Source: Marivita sp046591575
GTDB lineage: Bacteria > Pseudomonadota > Alphaproteobacteria > Rhodobacterales > Rhodobacteraceae
Assembly: GCF_046591575.1 (NCBI RefSeq)
Contig: NZ_JBIQWA010000002.1
Coordinates: forward strand, 394,240-458,239
DNA: 64,000 nucleotides
Reading direction: 5' to 3'
The notes beneath the pieces are model-generated. The model worked only from the letters and a program-made list of their open reading frames with translations. It had not been told where the DNA came from and searched no databases. Of this stretch, positions 35,821-45,428 are shown piece by piece (the stretch's first letter is position 1; each line of letters begins with the position of its first letter). Made by a program: the position numbers and the translations under genes.

Positions 35821-37371
35821 ATGGAAAACGGTGTCTTTGTCGGCGGCGGCGGTGACGGCTATAGCGAAAAGCAATGGCTGCGGCTGGATTATGCAAACCG
35901 CCACGGGTTGATCGCCGGGGCCACCGGCACAGGCAAAACCGTCACGCTGCAAATCCTGGCCGAAGGGTTTTCGGCCCAGGGTGTTCCGGTCTTCCTGTCA
36001 GATGTCAAAGGGGATCTGTCCGGCCTTGCCAAACCGGGCAGCGCCGATTTCAAGCTGCATCACCCGTTTACAAAGCGGGCTGAAACCATCGGATTTGATA
36101 GCTATCGCTATGACGGGTTTCCCGTTACCTTCTGGGATCTGTTCGGCGACAAGGGCCACCCGATCCGCACCACCGTGGCGGAAATGGGGCCGCTGCTGAT
36201 CTCACGCCTGTTAGAGCTGACCGAGGCGCAGGAAGGCATCCTGAATATCGCGTTCCGCGTCGCAGACGAAGAGGGCCTGCCCCTGCTTGACCTCAAGGAT
36301 CTGCAATCCATGCTGGTCTGGCTGGGCGAGAACCGGCAAACCGTGTCGCTGCGGTATGGCAATATTTCGGTCCAGTCGGTCGGGGCCATCCAGCGCCGGT
36401 TGCTGGTTCTGGAAAATCAGGGTGCGGCGGATTTCTTTGGCGAACCGGCGCTGGAGCTGCGCGACCTGATGCGCACGGGCCCCGACGGGCGCGGACAGAT
36501 CAACATACTGGCCGCCGACATATTGATGCGCGCGCCCCGGCTTTATGCCACGTTCCTGCTTTGGCTGCTGTCCGAACTGTTCGAAGACCTGCCCGAGATC
36601 GGCGACCCGGACAAACCCAGGCTGGTGTTCTTTTTCGACGAGGCCCATTTGCTGTTCGACGACGCGCCCAAGGCACTGGTGGACAAGGTCGAACAGGTCG
36701 CGCGCCTGATCCGGTCCAAGGGCGTGGGCGTCTATTTCATCACCCAGAACCCGGATGACATTCCCGAAGACATTCTTGGACAGTTGGGCAACCGGGTTCA
36801 ACACGCGCTGCGGGCCTTTACCGCGCGCGACAGGAAAGCGCTGCGGATGGCGGCGGAAACCTATCGCGAAAACCCGGATTTTGACACCGAAGAGGCCATC
36901 CGCGAAGTGGGGGTGGGAGAAGCCGTCACATCCATGCTGGAACGCAAGGGGGTTCCCGGTGTGGTGCAGCGCACGCTGATCCGCCCGCCATCGTCACAGC
37001 TTGGCCCGATTTCCGCGGCCGAACGGGGCGGTGTGATCGGGGCCAGCCCTTTGGGTGCGAAATATGCCACCGCGCTTGATCGCACCTCTGCATTTGAAAT
37101 CCTGGCGCAGCGCACGAAAGACGCCGCAGACGCCGCGCAACAGGCCGAAGCCAAAGAAGCAGAGCTGGACACGGCGCTGCGCGAATACAGCTCCGGGCGC
37201 AGATATTCGGGCACACGCGTGGGCCGTTCCACCTCCAAGCCGCAGCGCAGGGCAAAACGGGGCGACAGTTTCGGTGAGGCGATGGCCAAGGTTGTGGTCA
37301 AGGAACTCAAGGGCACCACCGGGCGTCGCATCGTCCGGGGTATTCTGGGCGGGCTGTTCAAAGGCCGCTGA
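35821..37371 (+). CDS. HerA-like ATPase (DUF853 family)
   Basis: A 516-residue cytosolic P-loop ATPase of the HerA/FtsK superfamily. Walker A is GATGTGKT (33-40), Walker B is RLVFFFDEAHLLFD (about 264-277), and IRSKGVGVYFITQNPDD and RVQHALRAFTARDRKALR follow as in DUF853 proteins. The C-terminus is basic and low in complexity (SSGRRYSGTRVGRSTSKPQR). AAGGA precedes the start. The family is related to DNA-translocating helicases but its cellular role is not established, and no nuclease partner is adjacent. Confidence 0.85.
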   Translation: MENGVFVGGGGDGYSEKQWLRLDYANRHGLIAGATGTGKTVTLQILAEGFSAQGVPVFLSDVKGDLSGLAKPGSADFKLHHPFTKRAETIGFDSYRYDGFPVTFWDLFGDKGHPIRTTVAEMGPLLISRLLELTEAQEGILNIAFRVADEEGLPLLDLKDLQSMLVWLGENRQTVSLRYGNISVQSVGAIQRRLLVLENQGAADFFGEPALELRDLMRTGPDGRGQINILAADILMRAPRLYATFLLWLLSELFEDLPEIGDPDKPRLVFFFDEAHLLFDDAPKALVDKVEQVARLIRSKGVGVYFITQNPDDIPEDILGQLGNRVQHALRAFTARDRKALRMAAETYRENPDFDTEEAIREVGVGEAVTSMLERKGVPGVVQRTLIRPPSSQLGPISAAERGGVIGASPLGAKYATALDRTSAFEILAQRTKDAADAAQQAEAKEAELDTALREYSSGRRYSGTRVGRSTSKPQRRAKRGDSFGEAMAKVVVKELKGTTGRRIVRGILGGLFKGR

Positions 37372-37434
37372 TTGCTGGTCCTTCGGCGTTTGTCACGGTA
37401 AGGGAAGGACAGCACCCAAGACGAAAGCCAGCCC

Positions 37435-39249
37435 ATGCCCGCCGATATCACGACCGATGCCGAAATTGCCGCTGATGAACGCCGCTCGGGTCTGCGCACC
37501 ATTCGCAAGGTCGGCCCGTATCTGTGGCCGGATGACAAACCTTGGGTCAAAAAACGTGTTGTGATCGCGCTGGTCTGTCTGGTGATGGCCAAGGTGGTGA
37601 ATGTGCTGGCCCCGCTGCTGTTCGGTCGCGCGGTTGACGCGCTCAGCGGCGAAGTCTCGGACCTGATGCTGGGCGGCATTGGCCTGACATTGGCCTACGG
37701 GTTTGCACGGCTCATGAATGTGGGCTTTCAGCAATTGCGCGACGGTGTCTTTGCGCGGGTCGGCCAACGCGCCTTGCGGTCGCTGGCGATTGAGACGTTC
37801 ACACATATCCACCGCCTGTCGATGCGCTATCATATCACGCGCAAGACCGGCGGCCTTAGCCGGATCATCGAACGCGGGGTGAAAGGCGTCGATTTTTTGT
37901 TGCGCTTCATGCTGTTCAGCGTGGGTCCGCTGATCCTTGAACTGACATTGATCATGATCTTTCTGACCGTGCTGCTGGACGCGCGCTATATGGGCGTGGT
38001 TCTGATCACAATCGTGGTTTACGTCCTGTTCACCTTCAAAGTCACCGAATGGCGCGTCCGCCTGCGTCGCGAGATGAACCAGCAAGACACCGATGCCAAT
38101 CAAAAGGCCATCGACAGTCTGCTGAATTTCGAAACCGTCAAGTATTTCGGGGCCGAAGCCCGCGAAGCCAATCGCTATGATCAGTCGATGGAAGCCTATG
38201 AAGGGGCCGCGATCAAAACCGCGACGTCGCTGGCGATGCTCAATTTCGGGCAAAGCCTGATCATCACATCCGGTCTGATTGCGGTGATGGTGATGGCCGC
38301 GCTGGGGGTGCAGAATGGCACCCTGACCGTGGGCGATTTCGTCATGGTCAACGCCTACATGATCCAGATCACCATGCCGCTGAATTTTCTGGGCACCGTA
38401 TACCGCGAAATCCGCCAAAGCCTTGTCGATATGGGTGAAATGTTCGATCTGCTTGAACAGCCGCAGGACGTGTCCGACAAACCGGGCGCGCCCGACCTTG
38501 AGGTCAGGAAAGGCGAAGTGCGGTTCGACAATGTGAAATTCGGCTACGATCCCGCGCGTCCGATCCTCAAGGGGGTGACGCTGGGTGTTGATCCAGGTCA
38601 GAACGTGGCACTGGTCGGCCCCTCGGGATCGGGCAAATCCACCATCGGTCGGCTTCTGTTCCGATTTTATGACGTGAGCGGGGGCGCTGTCCGCATCGAC
38701 GGGCAGGACGTGCGCGATGTCACCCAGAACAGCCTGCATGACGCGATTGGCGTGGTGCCGCAGGACACGGTGCTGTTCAACGACACGATCCGCTACAACA
38801 TCGCCTATGGGCGCGCCGAGGCGTCCGAGCACGACATCATCGCCGCCGCAGAATCGGCGCGGATTCACGACTTCATCCTGTCTTTGCCGGACGGCTATGA
38901 CACAATGGTGGGGGAACGCGGGCTCAAACTGTCCGGCGGCGAGAAACAGCGCGTGGGCATTGCGCGCACCTTGTTGAAAAACCCGCCGATCCTGATTTTG
39001 GATGAGGCCACCTCGGCGCTTGATTCAGAAACCGAGGCGTCAATTCAGGGGGCCCTCAAGCGCGCCGGAGAAGGGCGCACGGTGATCACCATCGCACACC
39101 GGCTGTCGACAATCGCCGATGCGGACCGGATCGTTGTGATCGAAGACGGACAGGTGGCCGAAGAGGGCACGCATGACGAATTGCTGGCCCGCAATGGGCG
39201 TTATGCCACGCTATGGCACCGGCAAATGCAGGAAGAAGACGCAGCCTGA
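37435..39249 (+). CDS. Atm1-type ABC exporter
   Basis: A 604-residue half-transporter, with an N-terminal membrane domain (about 40-340, six helices) fused to an ATPase. Walker A is GPSGSGKST (394-402), the signature is LSGGEKQRVGIARTLL and Walker B ILILDEATSALD. The close match to Atm1/ABCB7-like proteins is seen in LSRIIERGVKGVDFLLRFM, ALNFGQSLI-like and FGAEAREANRYDQSM segments. Bacterial Atm1 exports glutathione conjugates and confers metal tolerance. It is separated by 63 bases from the HerA-like gene and converges on the RND genes. Confidence 0.88.
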   Translation: MPADITTDAEIAADERRSGLRTIRKVGPYLWPDDKPWVKKRVVIALVCLVMAKVVNVLAPLLFGRAVDALSGEVSDLMLGGIGLTLAYGFARLMNVGFQQLRDGVFARVGQRALRSLAIETFTHIHRLSMRYHITRKTGGLSRIIERGVKGVDFLLRFMLFSVGPLILELTLIMIFLTVLLDARYMGVVLITIVVYVLFTFKVTEWRVRLRREMNQQDTDANQKAIDSLLNFETVKYFGAEAREANRYDQSMEAYEGAAIKTATSLAMLNFGQSLIITSGLIAVMVMAALGVQNGTLTVGDFVMVNAYMIQITMPLNFLGTVYREIRQSLVDMGEMFDLLEQPQDVSDKPGAPDLEVRKGEVRFDNVKFGYDPARPILKGVTLGVDPGQNVALVGPSGSGKSTIGRLLFRFYDVSGGAVRIDGQDVRDVTQNSLHDAIGVVPQDTVLFNDTIRYNIAYGRAEASEHDIIAAAESARIHDFILSLPDGYDTMVGERGLKLSGGEKQRVGIARTLLKNPPILILDEATSALDSETEASIQGALKRAGEGRTVITIAHRLSTIADADRIVVIEDGQVAEEGTHDELLARNGRYATLWHRQMQEEDAA

Positions 39250-39261
39250 GCCAGGACAGCC

Positions 39262-42200
39262 TTACTCGGCCGCCCGAATGGGCGGGGCTGTTTCGTTGGC
39301 CCGGCTGCGTTGCAGCACCTTTTTAAGATCCTCCAGCTTTGGCGCGCCTGATTGGCTGTCTTCATAATCAGCCGCCAATGGGTCGTCATCCTGCCACAGA
39401 ATAGTAGGGGCCTTTATCCGTTTGGCCGCCCGCTGCAACGCCCAGTCGCGCCCGGCGCGGCTTGCGCTGCCGCCCCCCAACCGCGCCACCAGCCGGAAGA
39501 ACCACAGAGCATAGGTGGTAAACCACACCCGCAACGCCAGCATCGACGGCGTGAACACAAGCGTCAGCACGGTTGCAATGCCTAGCCCAAACACCACCGC
39601 TGTCGCCAGTTGTTTCCACCACAGCGCAGTCGGGCTGTTGACGGAATAGCCGCCGCCAAAGAAATCAAGGCTGAGGCCGAACATCATCGGCGCTAGCCCC
39701 GCCATCGTGGTGATGGTGGTCAGCAGGACAGGACGAATCCGGTCCTCGGCGGTGCGCACAATGGCTTCGACCCTTGGCATGTAGCGGGCATATTCCTGAT
39801 AGGTGTCAATCAGAACAATGTTGTTGTTCACCACGATCCCGGCCAAAGCCACGATCCCTGTCCCTGTCATGATAATGCTGAAGGTCTGGCCCATCACCAG
39901 CATCCCGATCAGAACACCGGTGGTGGACAGCACAACCGCCAAAAGCACCAGCACCGCGTTGTAAAAGCTGTTGAACTGCGCCAGCAGGATGATGAACATC
40001 AACCCCAGTGCCGCCCCAAAGGCTTGACCAAGAAACGCCTGGCTTTCGGCCTGTTCTTCCTGATCTCCGGTCCATTCCCAATCCACACCGGCCAGCGGCC
40101 CCGTGGCAAGCCAGTCCGTCAGAACCCCAATCCGTTCATTGGCGTTAATCGCCACCAGACGCGCAGATCCTGACCTGACCGCATCCGCCAATTGCGCGCG
40201 ATCATCGGCCTGGACGATGTCATAGCGGTTGCCAGCCGGATCAAAGGCACCCGGAACGTCCGTCGTTTCACCCGCACCGGGCGCGCCGGAGCCGGGTTCT
40301 CCGGCCTCCGCCACAAGGTCCAGAATGCCAATCGTTTCGCCGTTCTGAACCGCTTTGAACAGGCCGGTGACAACATCCGCCTTCACATCGAAATACCGCT
40401 TTTGATCGACGCGGTTGATCTCGGCCAGTTTGGCCACCGGCTGCCGTGTGATAAAGTTGGACAGCGGCACAAGCCCATCCGCCGTGCGCACCCGAAGCGT
40501 GTCCAGCGTTGACAGATACCGATCTTCCGCAGGCAGCCGCACCCGGATGTCGATTTCCTCGTCTGAACTGTCGACCCGCATCGTATCCAGCAGAATGCCG
40601 CGCGTGACCAATTGCACCATCGCGCCCACCGTGGCCACATCCGCCCCATAGCGCCCGGCCTTTTCAACATCGACGTCGATTTGCCAGTCTATGCCGGGCA
40701 GGGGTCGCGTGTCTTCGATCAGGGTTAGGCCCGGCGTTGCCTCGAACTGGCGGCGCGCGGTGTCGGTTGCTGCATAAAGCGCGTCCCAATCATCCGTTTT
40801 CACCCGTAGATGCACCGGCTTGCCGCTGGCCGGACCTTGTTCCAGACCTTTGATCTCGACCTCGATCCCCGGCAGGGATTTCACGGCCGCATTCAGCTCT
40901 GCGATAACCAGATCGCCGTCCAATTCGGGACGGTCAGACCGGTCCTCCCAAGGGATTGTTTCAAACTGAACCTGACCGATGGTATCGCCGGGGATCGCCG
41001 CCCCGCTGGCATCGGTGTTCAGACCGCCATCCCCGGCAAAGGAAAACGCGTTCAGCACACCGGGATGCGCCAGCACGATATTTTCGACCCGCCGCACCAG
41101 CGCGTCTTTTTCGTCCAGACTCAGGTTGCCGCGCGCCCGAACGTAAGCCACCGCCTGTTCCGGCTCGGATTCGACGAAAAACTCGACACCATTGTTGTTC
41201 TCGCCGAAATAGGTGAACACGCTGAACACAAAACCCAGAACCGCGGCCCCGGCCACAATCGGCATGATCGGATTGCCTGCGATGAACTTGATGAAATGGC
41301 CAAACAGCGTGCGCTGCCGTTGACCGCGCACGCGGTTGCGCGTCCAACTGATCGACGCCGCATCCAACACCACAGACGCCGCCACCGCACCGGCAAGGAA
41401 CAACACGATACCAGGAACGTGGCCCAGAACGCCGTCTGCAATCGGGGCAAACAAAAAGCCCGGATCAAGCAGCATCATCGCGCCGAGAAACAGCAACAAA
41501 AGCATCACCGGCACCAACGCCGCGCGGATGCCCCAGTGCAGCTTCGCCCGCATCGCGCCAGACGCGTTTTCCAACACCCGCGAGAACCGTCCGGTGACGC
41601 CGCCCATCACCGGCAAATACACCAGCGCCACAACAAGCGATGCTGACAGAACAAAGATCAGCGTGACCGGCAGCATCCCCATGAATTCACCCGGAACACC
41701 CGGCCAGAACAGCATCGGAAGAAAGGCGCACAGCGTGGTGGCGGTGGAGCTTACCACCGGCCAGAACATGCGTTTTGCCGCCTCGACATAGGCGTGCATC
41801 GGCCCCGAGCCTTCCTTGATCCGTTTGTCGGCGTACTCGACCACCACAATCGCCCCGTCCACAAGCATGCCAACCGCAAGGATCAGACCGAACATCACGA
41901 TGTTGGATATGTTCACGCCCATGATCGACAAAAAGACGAAACACAAAAGGAACGATGTCGGGATCGCAAAGCCCACCAGCAACGCCGCGCGCAGACCCAG
42001 CGAGGCCAGCACCACGATCATCACCAGCGCCACAGCCGTCAGGACAGAGCCTTCCAGCTGACGCACCATGCTGTCCACAATCCGCGACTGGTCGTTCGAA
42101 CTGCCAACCTCGACCGCCGCCCGAAGCTCGGGGGGCCAACCGGCTTCGGCTGCGGCCACCGTGGCTTTGACCTGATCGGCCGTATCAATCAGGTTGAACC

Positions 42201-43062
42201 CCTTGCCTTTGACCACCTGAAGCGCCAGCGTCTTTTCCCCGTTGAACCGGGCCGTGCCCTCACGATCCTCAAAGGTCAGGTTGATGGTCGCCAGATCGCC
42301 AAGCGTCACCACCCGGTCGCCATTCACTTTGACCGGCAGGTCGTAAACATCCGTCTGATCATCGAAACTTGACGGAACCTTGACCGAAAACGTACCTTGC
42401 GTGCTGCGCAGTTCTCCGGCGGCAATCAGTTGGTTGTTGTTTTGCACAACACTGATCAATTCGCCTGCGGTGACGTTGTAACTTTCAAGCCTCAGCGAGT
42501 CGATGACCACCTCAAGCATCTCGTCTCGGTTGCCCGCAATTCCGGCCTCCAGCACAGCATCAAGCGATTCAAGCCGGTCCTGCAGGTCTTTGGCCACCCG
42601 CGCCATCGTGCGTTCCGGCACCGGCCCTGTGAGATTCACGATGATGATGGGAAATTCGGAAAAGTTGATCTCGTTGATCGAATATTGCTCGGCACCGGCT
42701 GGAAACTTGGATTGCGCCTTGTTCATGGCGTCGCGCACATCGGCCATGACCCGCGTCTTGTCCCACCCGAATTCAAACTCAAGCGCCACACCCGCATAGC
42801 CTTCGGCGGCGGTCGAGGACAGGGTCTTCAAGCCGTCAAGATCCACCAGCTCGGTTTCCATTGGCCGGACCAGCAGCGTTTCGCTATCTGCCGCCGAAAT
42901 GCCGGGAAACACCGTCGAGACAAACAGCGCCGGGATTTCGATGTCCGGCTCGCCTTCCTTGGGCAAACCCACATAAGCTGCCGTGCCGATGGTCAGCGAC
43001 AGCGCAATAAACGCCAGCACCATGCGGGCGCGTTCGGCGGCCCAGTCAACAATTCCGGTCAT
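39262..43062 (-). CDS. RND efflux transporter permease
   Basis: A 1266-residue inner-membrane RND pump with two six-helix halves and large periplasmic loops. Helix 4 has AVGMLVDGAIVVVEYAD: the first proton-relay Asp of AcrB is kept but the second is Gly, similar to metal-type RND pumps that have one. MTGTGIVALAGIVVNNNIVLI and PVLLTTITTMAGLAPMMFG are family motifs of the second half. It is about 200 residues longer than AcrB, owing to a hydrophobic insert near 530-600 (GVLGHVPGIVLFLAGAVAAS) and a cytoplasmic tail. It overlaps the adaptor gene by 4 bases. The substrate is unknown and no outer-membrane channel gene is adjacent. Confidence 0.9.
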   Translation of the reverse strand: MTGIVDWAAERARMVLAFIALSLTIGTAAYVGLPKEGEPDIEIPALFVSTVFPGISAADSETLLVRPMETELVDLDGLKTLSSTAAEGYAGVALEFEFGWDKTRVMADVRDAMNKAQSKFPAGAEQYSINEINFSEFPIIIVNLTGPVPERTMARVAKDLQDRLESLDAVLEAGIAGNRDEMLEVVIDSLRLESYNVTAGELISVVQNNNQLIAAGELRSTQGTFSVKVPSSFDDQTDVYDLPVKVNGDRVVTLGDLATINLTFEDREGTARFNGEKTLALQVVKGKGFNLIDTADQVKATVAAAEAGWPPELRAAVEVGSSNDQSRIVDSMVRQLEGSVLTAVALVMIVVLASLGLRAALLVGFAIPTSFLLCFVFLSIMGVNISNIVMFGLILAVGMLVDGAIVVVEYADKRIKEGSGPMHAYVEAAKRMFWPVVSSTATTLCAFLPMLFWPGVPGEFMGMLPVTLIFVLSASLVVALVYLPVMGGVTGRFSRVLENASGAMRAKLHWGIRAALVPVMLLLLFLGAMMLLDPGFLFAPIADGVLGHVPGIVLFLAGAVAASVVLDAASISWTRNRVRGQRQRTLFGHFIKFIAGNPIMPIVAGAAVLGFVFSVFTYFGENNNGVEFFVESEPEQAVAYVRARGNLSLDEKDALVRRVENIVLAHPGVLNAFSFAGDGGLNTDASGAAIPGDTIGQVQFETIPWEDRSDRPELDGDLVIAELNAAVKSLPGIEVEIKGLEQGPASGKPVHLRVKTDDWDALYAATDTARRQFEATPGLTLIEDTRPLPGIDWQIDVDVEKAGRYGADVATVGAMVQLVTRGILLDTMRVDSSDEEIDIRVRLPAEDRYLSTLDTLRVRTADGLVPLSNFITRQPVAKLAEINRVDQKRYFDVKADVVTGLFKAVQNGETIGILDLVAEAGEPGSGAPGAGETTDVPGAFDPAGNRYDIVQADDRAQLADAVRSGSARLVAINANERIGVLTDWLATGPLAGVDWEWTGDQEEQAESQAFLGQAFGAALGLMFIILLAQFNSFYNAVLVLLAVVLSTTGVLIGMLVMGQTFSIIMTGTGIVALAGIVVNNNIVLIDTYQEYARYMPRVEAIVRTAEDRIRPVLLTTITTMAGLAPMMFGLSLDFFGGGYSVNSPTALWWKQLATAVVFGLGIATVLTLVFTPSMLALRVWFTTYALWFFRLVARLGGGSASRAGRDWALQRAAKRIKAPTILWQDDDPLAADYEDSQSGAPKLEDLKKVLQRSRANETAPPIRAAE

Positions 43063-44366
43063 TGGATGACCTCTTCAAAACTTGGTGCCACCGGCACCCC
43101 GTCGGTTACAAATTCCTGACCCACGGTGATCACATCCACCTGATCCGGCAAGCCGCTCAGATAGATCCCCTCGGGCGCATCGCGCAACACGGTCACCGGG
43201 ACAAACTGGGCCTCGGAGTTGGCGTCGATGGTGCGCACGCCCAATGTGCCCGCATCATTCAGGGTCAGGACCGACGACGCCAGCACATGCGCCATAACGC
43301 CCTGGGACTGGATCAGGATTTCCGCCGTTTGACCGTCGCGGATTGTCAAGTCGGGGTTGGGAACCGTCAGTTCCACCCGAAAGGTCCGCGTGGTTGGATC
43401 TGCGGACCGCGACAGGAAGGTCACGCGGGCCTGCACAACGACACCACCGTTCAGCCGCGCGCCCGCCAACGCGCCCACTTCGACACGTCGTACTTCGGTT
43501 TCGGGCACAAACCCGACCACCTTGATCGGATCAAGCTGAATCACCGTCGCGCACAGCGCACCGGGTTGCAGCAAGCTGCCGATCTCGGCGCTGTCGGTTT
43601 CCAGAACCCCGGCAAACGGGGCGGTGATCTGCAACTTGTCGATTTCCGTCTGCGCCCGGGCGACCGCTGCCTGCGCGCTTTCGATATTGGCCTGAAGCGT
43701 ATCCAGCCCCGCCCTCGCGGCTTTTACACCGGCCTCGGCGCTGACAATCGCGGCTTGCGCGCTTTGCACGGCGGCTTCGGTATTGGCGACGCGGCTTTCG
43801 CTGGCAAATCCGCCCTGGCTCAGCCGTTTGGCCGCAACCGCATTGATCGACGCCTCCTCAAGCCGGGCCTGCGCCTCTGCCAGCCGCGCCTCTGCTTCGG
43901 GGATTCGCGCCTCGACCTCGGGGCGGCGGGCCTGCGACTCGGCCAGACGGGCTTCGGCTTCGGCCAATGTTGCCGCACTTGTTCCCGGGTCCAACTCGCA
44001 CATCAACTGACCGGCGTCGACAAACGCACCTTTGCGCAGCGGCTCTGAAATCACGCGCCCATTGGCATCTGACAACACAGACACCTGACGCGCCGCTTCG
44101 GTCTGACCGCGCAGCCGCACCTGTGTGTCAATCTCGCGCGCCACAGATCGCGTGGCCATCACCCGGATGACGCCATCGTCCACCGCGTCCGCTGCGGGTG
44201 GTTCGGCCTCGGATACCTCCTGCGGTGTGGCGTCGGGTGCCTCGGCCACATCCGCGCGGGGGCTCAGAGTGGACACAAGGGCGAACAACCGCTCGCGCTC
44301 TATAACCAGCCCAAACAGGAAGGCCGCAACCAGAATGGCGGTGAGAATGGGAACTATGCGCATCAA
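43059..44366 (-). CDS. RND efflux periplasmic adaptor (HlyD/MFP)
   Basis: A 435-residue membrane-fusion protein anchored by an N-terminal helix (IVPILTAILVAAFLFGLVI). An acidic linker (about 35-65) is followed by a split lipoyl domain (VSVLSDANGRVISEPLRKGAFVDAGQLMCELD) and a long Ala/Glu/Arg coiled coil (about 130-240, repeated EARLAEAQAR-type units), then beta-barrel regions (TAPFAGVLETDSAEIGSLLQ). It links the RND pump encoded downstream to an outer-membrane channel. Inverted repeats in the 340-base region upstream may regulate it. Confidence 0.9.
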   Translation of the reverse strand: MMRIVPILTAILVAAFLFGLVIERERLFALVSTLSPRADVAEAPDATPQEVSEAEPPAADAVDDGVIRVMATRSVAREIDTQVRLRGQTEAARQVSVLSDANGRVISEPLRKGAFVDAGQLMCELDPGTSAATLAEAEARLAESQARRPEVEARIPEAEARLAEAQARLEEASINAVAAKRLSQGGFASESRVANTEAAVQSAQAAIVSAEAGVKAARAGLDTLQANIESAQAAVARAQTEIDKLQITAPFAGVLETDSAEIGSLLQPGALCATVIQLDPIKVVGFVPETEVRRVEVGALAGARLNGGVVVQARVTFLSRSADPTTRTFRVELTVPNPDLTIRDGQTAEILIQSQGVMAHVLASSVLTLNDAGTLGVRTIDANSEAQFVPVTVLRDAPEGIYLSGLPDQVDVITVGQEFVTDGVPVAPSFEEVIQ

Positions 44367-44707
44367 ACGTGCCTTTTGCCTGCAGCAATATCTTTGGGTC
44401 GAACGTTGCCGATCCGAATGTCATATGTCTGATCCAAATCACCAACCGACAAAATGGATACGCTAAACCGATGAGTTTAGATTACGGATCGGCATGTTTT
44501 TTTCAAGACGACCCGACCGGTTCATTGCCCGATTGCGTGTGTTTTAACGCAGGTCAGCCCGGTTTTTTGCGCGAAATGACGCCATTGAACGGATAGTGCG
44601 CAAGCGTCCGCATTCCGAACGCGCGGCTTGGCACCCGTGATCTTGCACGGTATGAGGGGCAAAACCGCACGATGCAGGCCGGACCGTGCCGCTAGAGGAG
44701 ATCCCGC
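44367..44707. other. Divergent regulatory region with nested inverted repeats
   Basis: Between the leftward RND operon and the rightward YfgM-like gene. It holds a 10-base inverted pair, TGCCGATCCG (44407-44416) and CGGATCGGCA (44485-44494), enclosing a shorter perfect repeat CTAAAC (44463-44468), 6 bases, GTTTAG (44475-44480). No protein gene is convincing here. Confidence 0.5.
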
Positions 44708-45364
44708 GTGAGCGACACAGACAGTTTTATCGACGAAGTGACCGAAGAGGTCCGTCGCGACCGTCTTTTTGGCCTGATGCGGCGCTATGGCTGGATTGCG
44801 GTTGTTGCGGTTCTGCTGCTGGTTGGCGGCACGGCGTATCGTGAATATGTCCGCGCGTCCGCGCAAGCCGATGCAGAGGCGTTTGGCAATGCGGTGCTGA
44901 TCGCGCTTGAAAATGATGACGCGGCGGATCGCGTTGCAGCCTTGCAAAACATTGCCGCGCCAACGCCAGAAGGCGGCGCGGTGCTTGACATGCTGATCGC
45001 TGCCGAACAGGCCTTGCAGGGCGATGGCGGCTCTGCGGCAGACCGTCTGGGCCAGACCGCCACCGACGGCGCATTGCCTCAGATTTACCGCCAGATCGCA
45101 AGCTTCAAGGCCCTGACGCGTCCCGAAAGCACGCTCAGCAATGATGAAAAGCGCGTCGCTTTCGAAGCCATGGCCGCGCCGGGCTCGCAATTGCGCCTGT
45201 TGGCCGAAGAACAGCTGGCGCTGCTTGAGATCGAGGCAGGCACACCAGATGCGGCAATCGCACGTCTCAACAGCATTCTGATGGATGCAGAGGCCACACC
45301 GGGCTTGCGTAGACGCGCATCTCAGTTGATTGTGGCGCTGGGAGGCGAAATCACCGCATCCTGA
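44708..45364 (+). CDS. YfgM-like tetratricopeptide protein
   Basis: A 218-residue single-pass membrane protein. A charged cytoplasmic start (DEVTEEVRRDRLFGLMRRYG) precedes one helix (IAVVAVLLLVGGTAY, about 30-44) and a periplasmic helical repeat domain. The order yfgM-bamB-der is conserved from E. coli, where YfgM works with the SecYEG translocon and PpiD. GGAG precedes the GTG start by 9 bases. Family identity rests mainly on architecture and synteny. Confidence 0.8.
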   Translation: MSDTDSFIDEVTEEVRRDRLFGLMRRYGWIAVVAVLLLVGGTAYREYVRASAQADAEAFGNAVLIALENDDAADRVAALQNIAAPTPEGGAVLDMLIAAEQALQGDGGSAADRLGQTATDGALPQIYRQIASFKALTRPESTLSNDEKRVAFEAMAAPGSQLRLLAEEQLALLEIEAGTPDAAIARLNSILMDAEATPGLRRRASQLIVALGGEITAS

Positions 45365-45428
45365 AACCGGATGCGGCAGCAGACCGACGCGACAAAAAAG
45401 ACGCGACACACACGACGAGGGCAGGGCA

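Noticed and set aside
35738..35911. Rightward ORF of about 57 codons ahead of the HerA-like gene
   Set aside because: It runs out of frame into a clear gene, and its composition shows no protein-like pattern despite an acceptable ribosome-binding site.
44369..44596. Short rightward ORF in the RND divergent region
   Set aside because: No ribosome-binding site, irregular composition, and it overlaps the inverted repeats.
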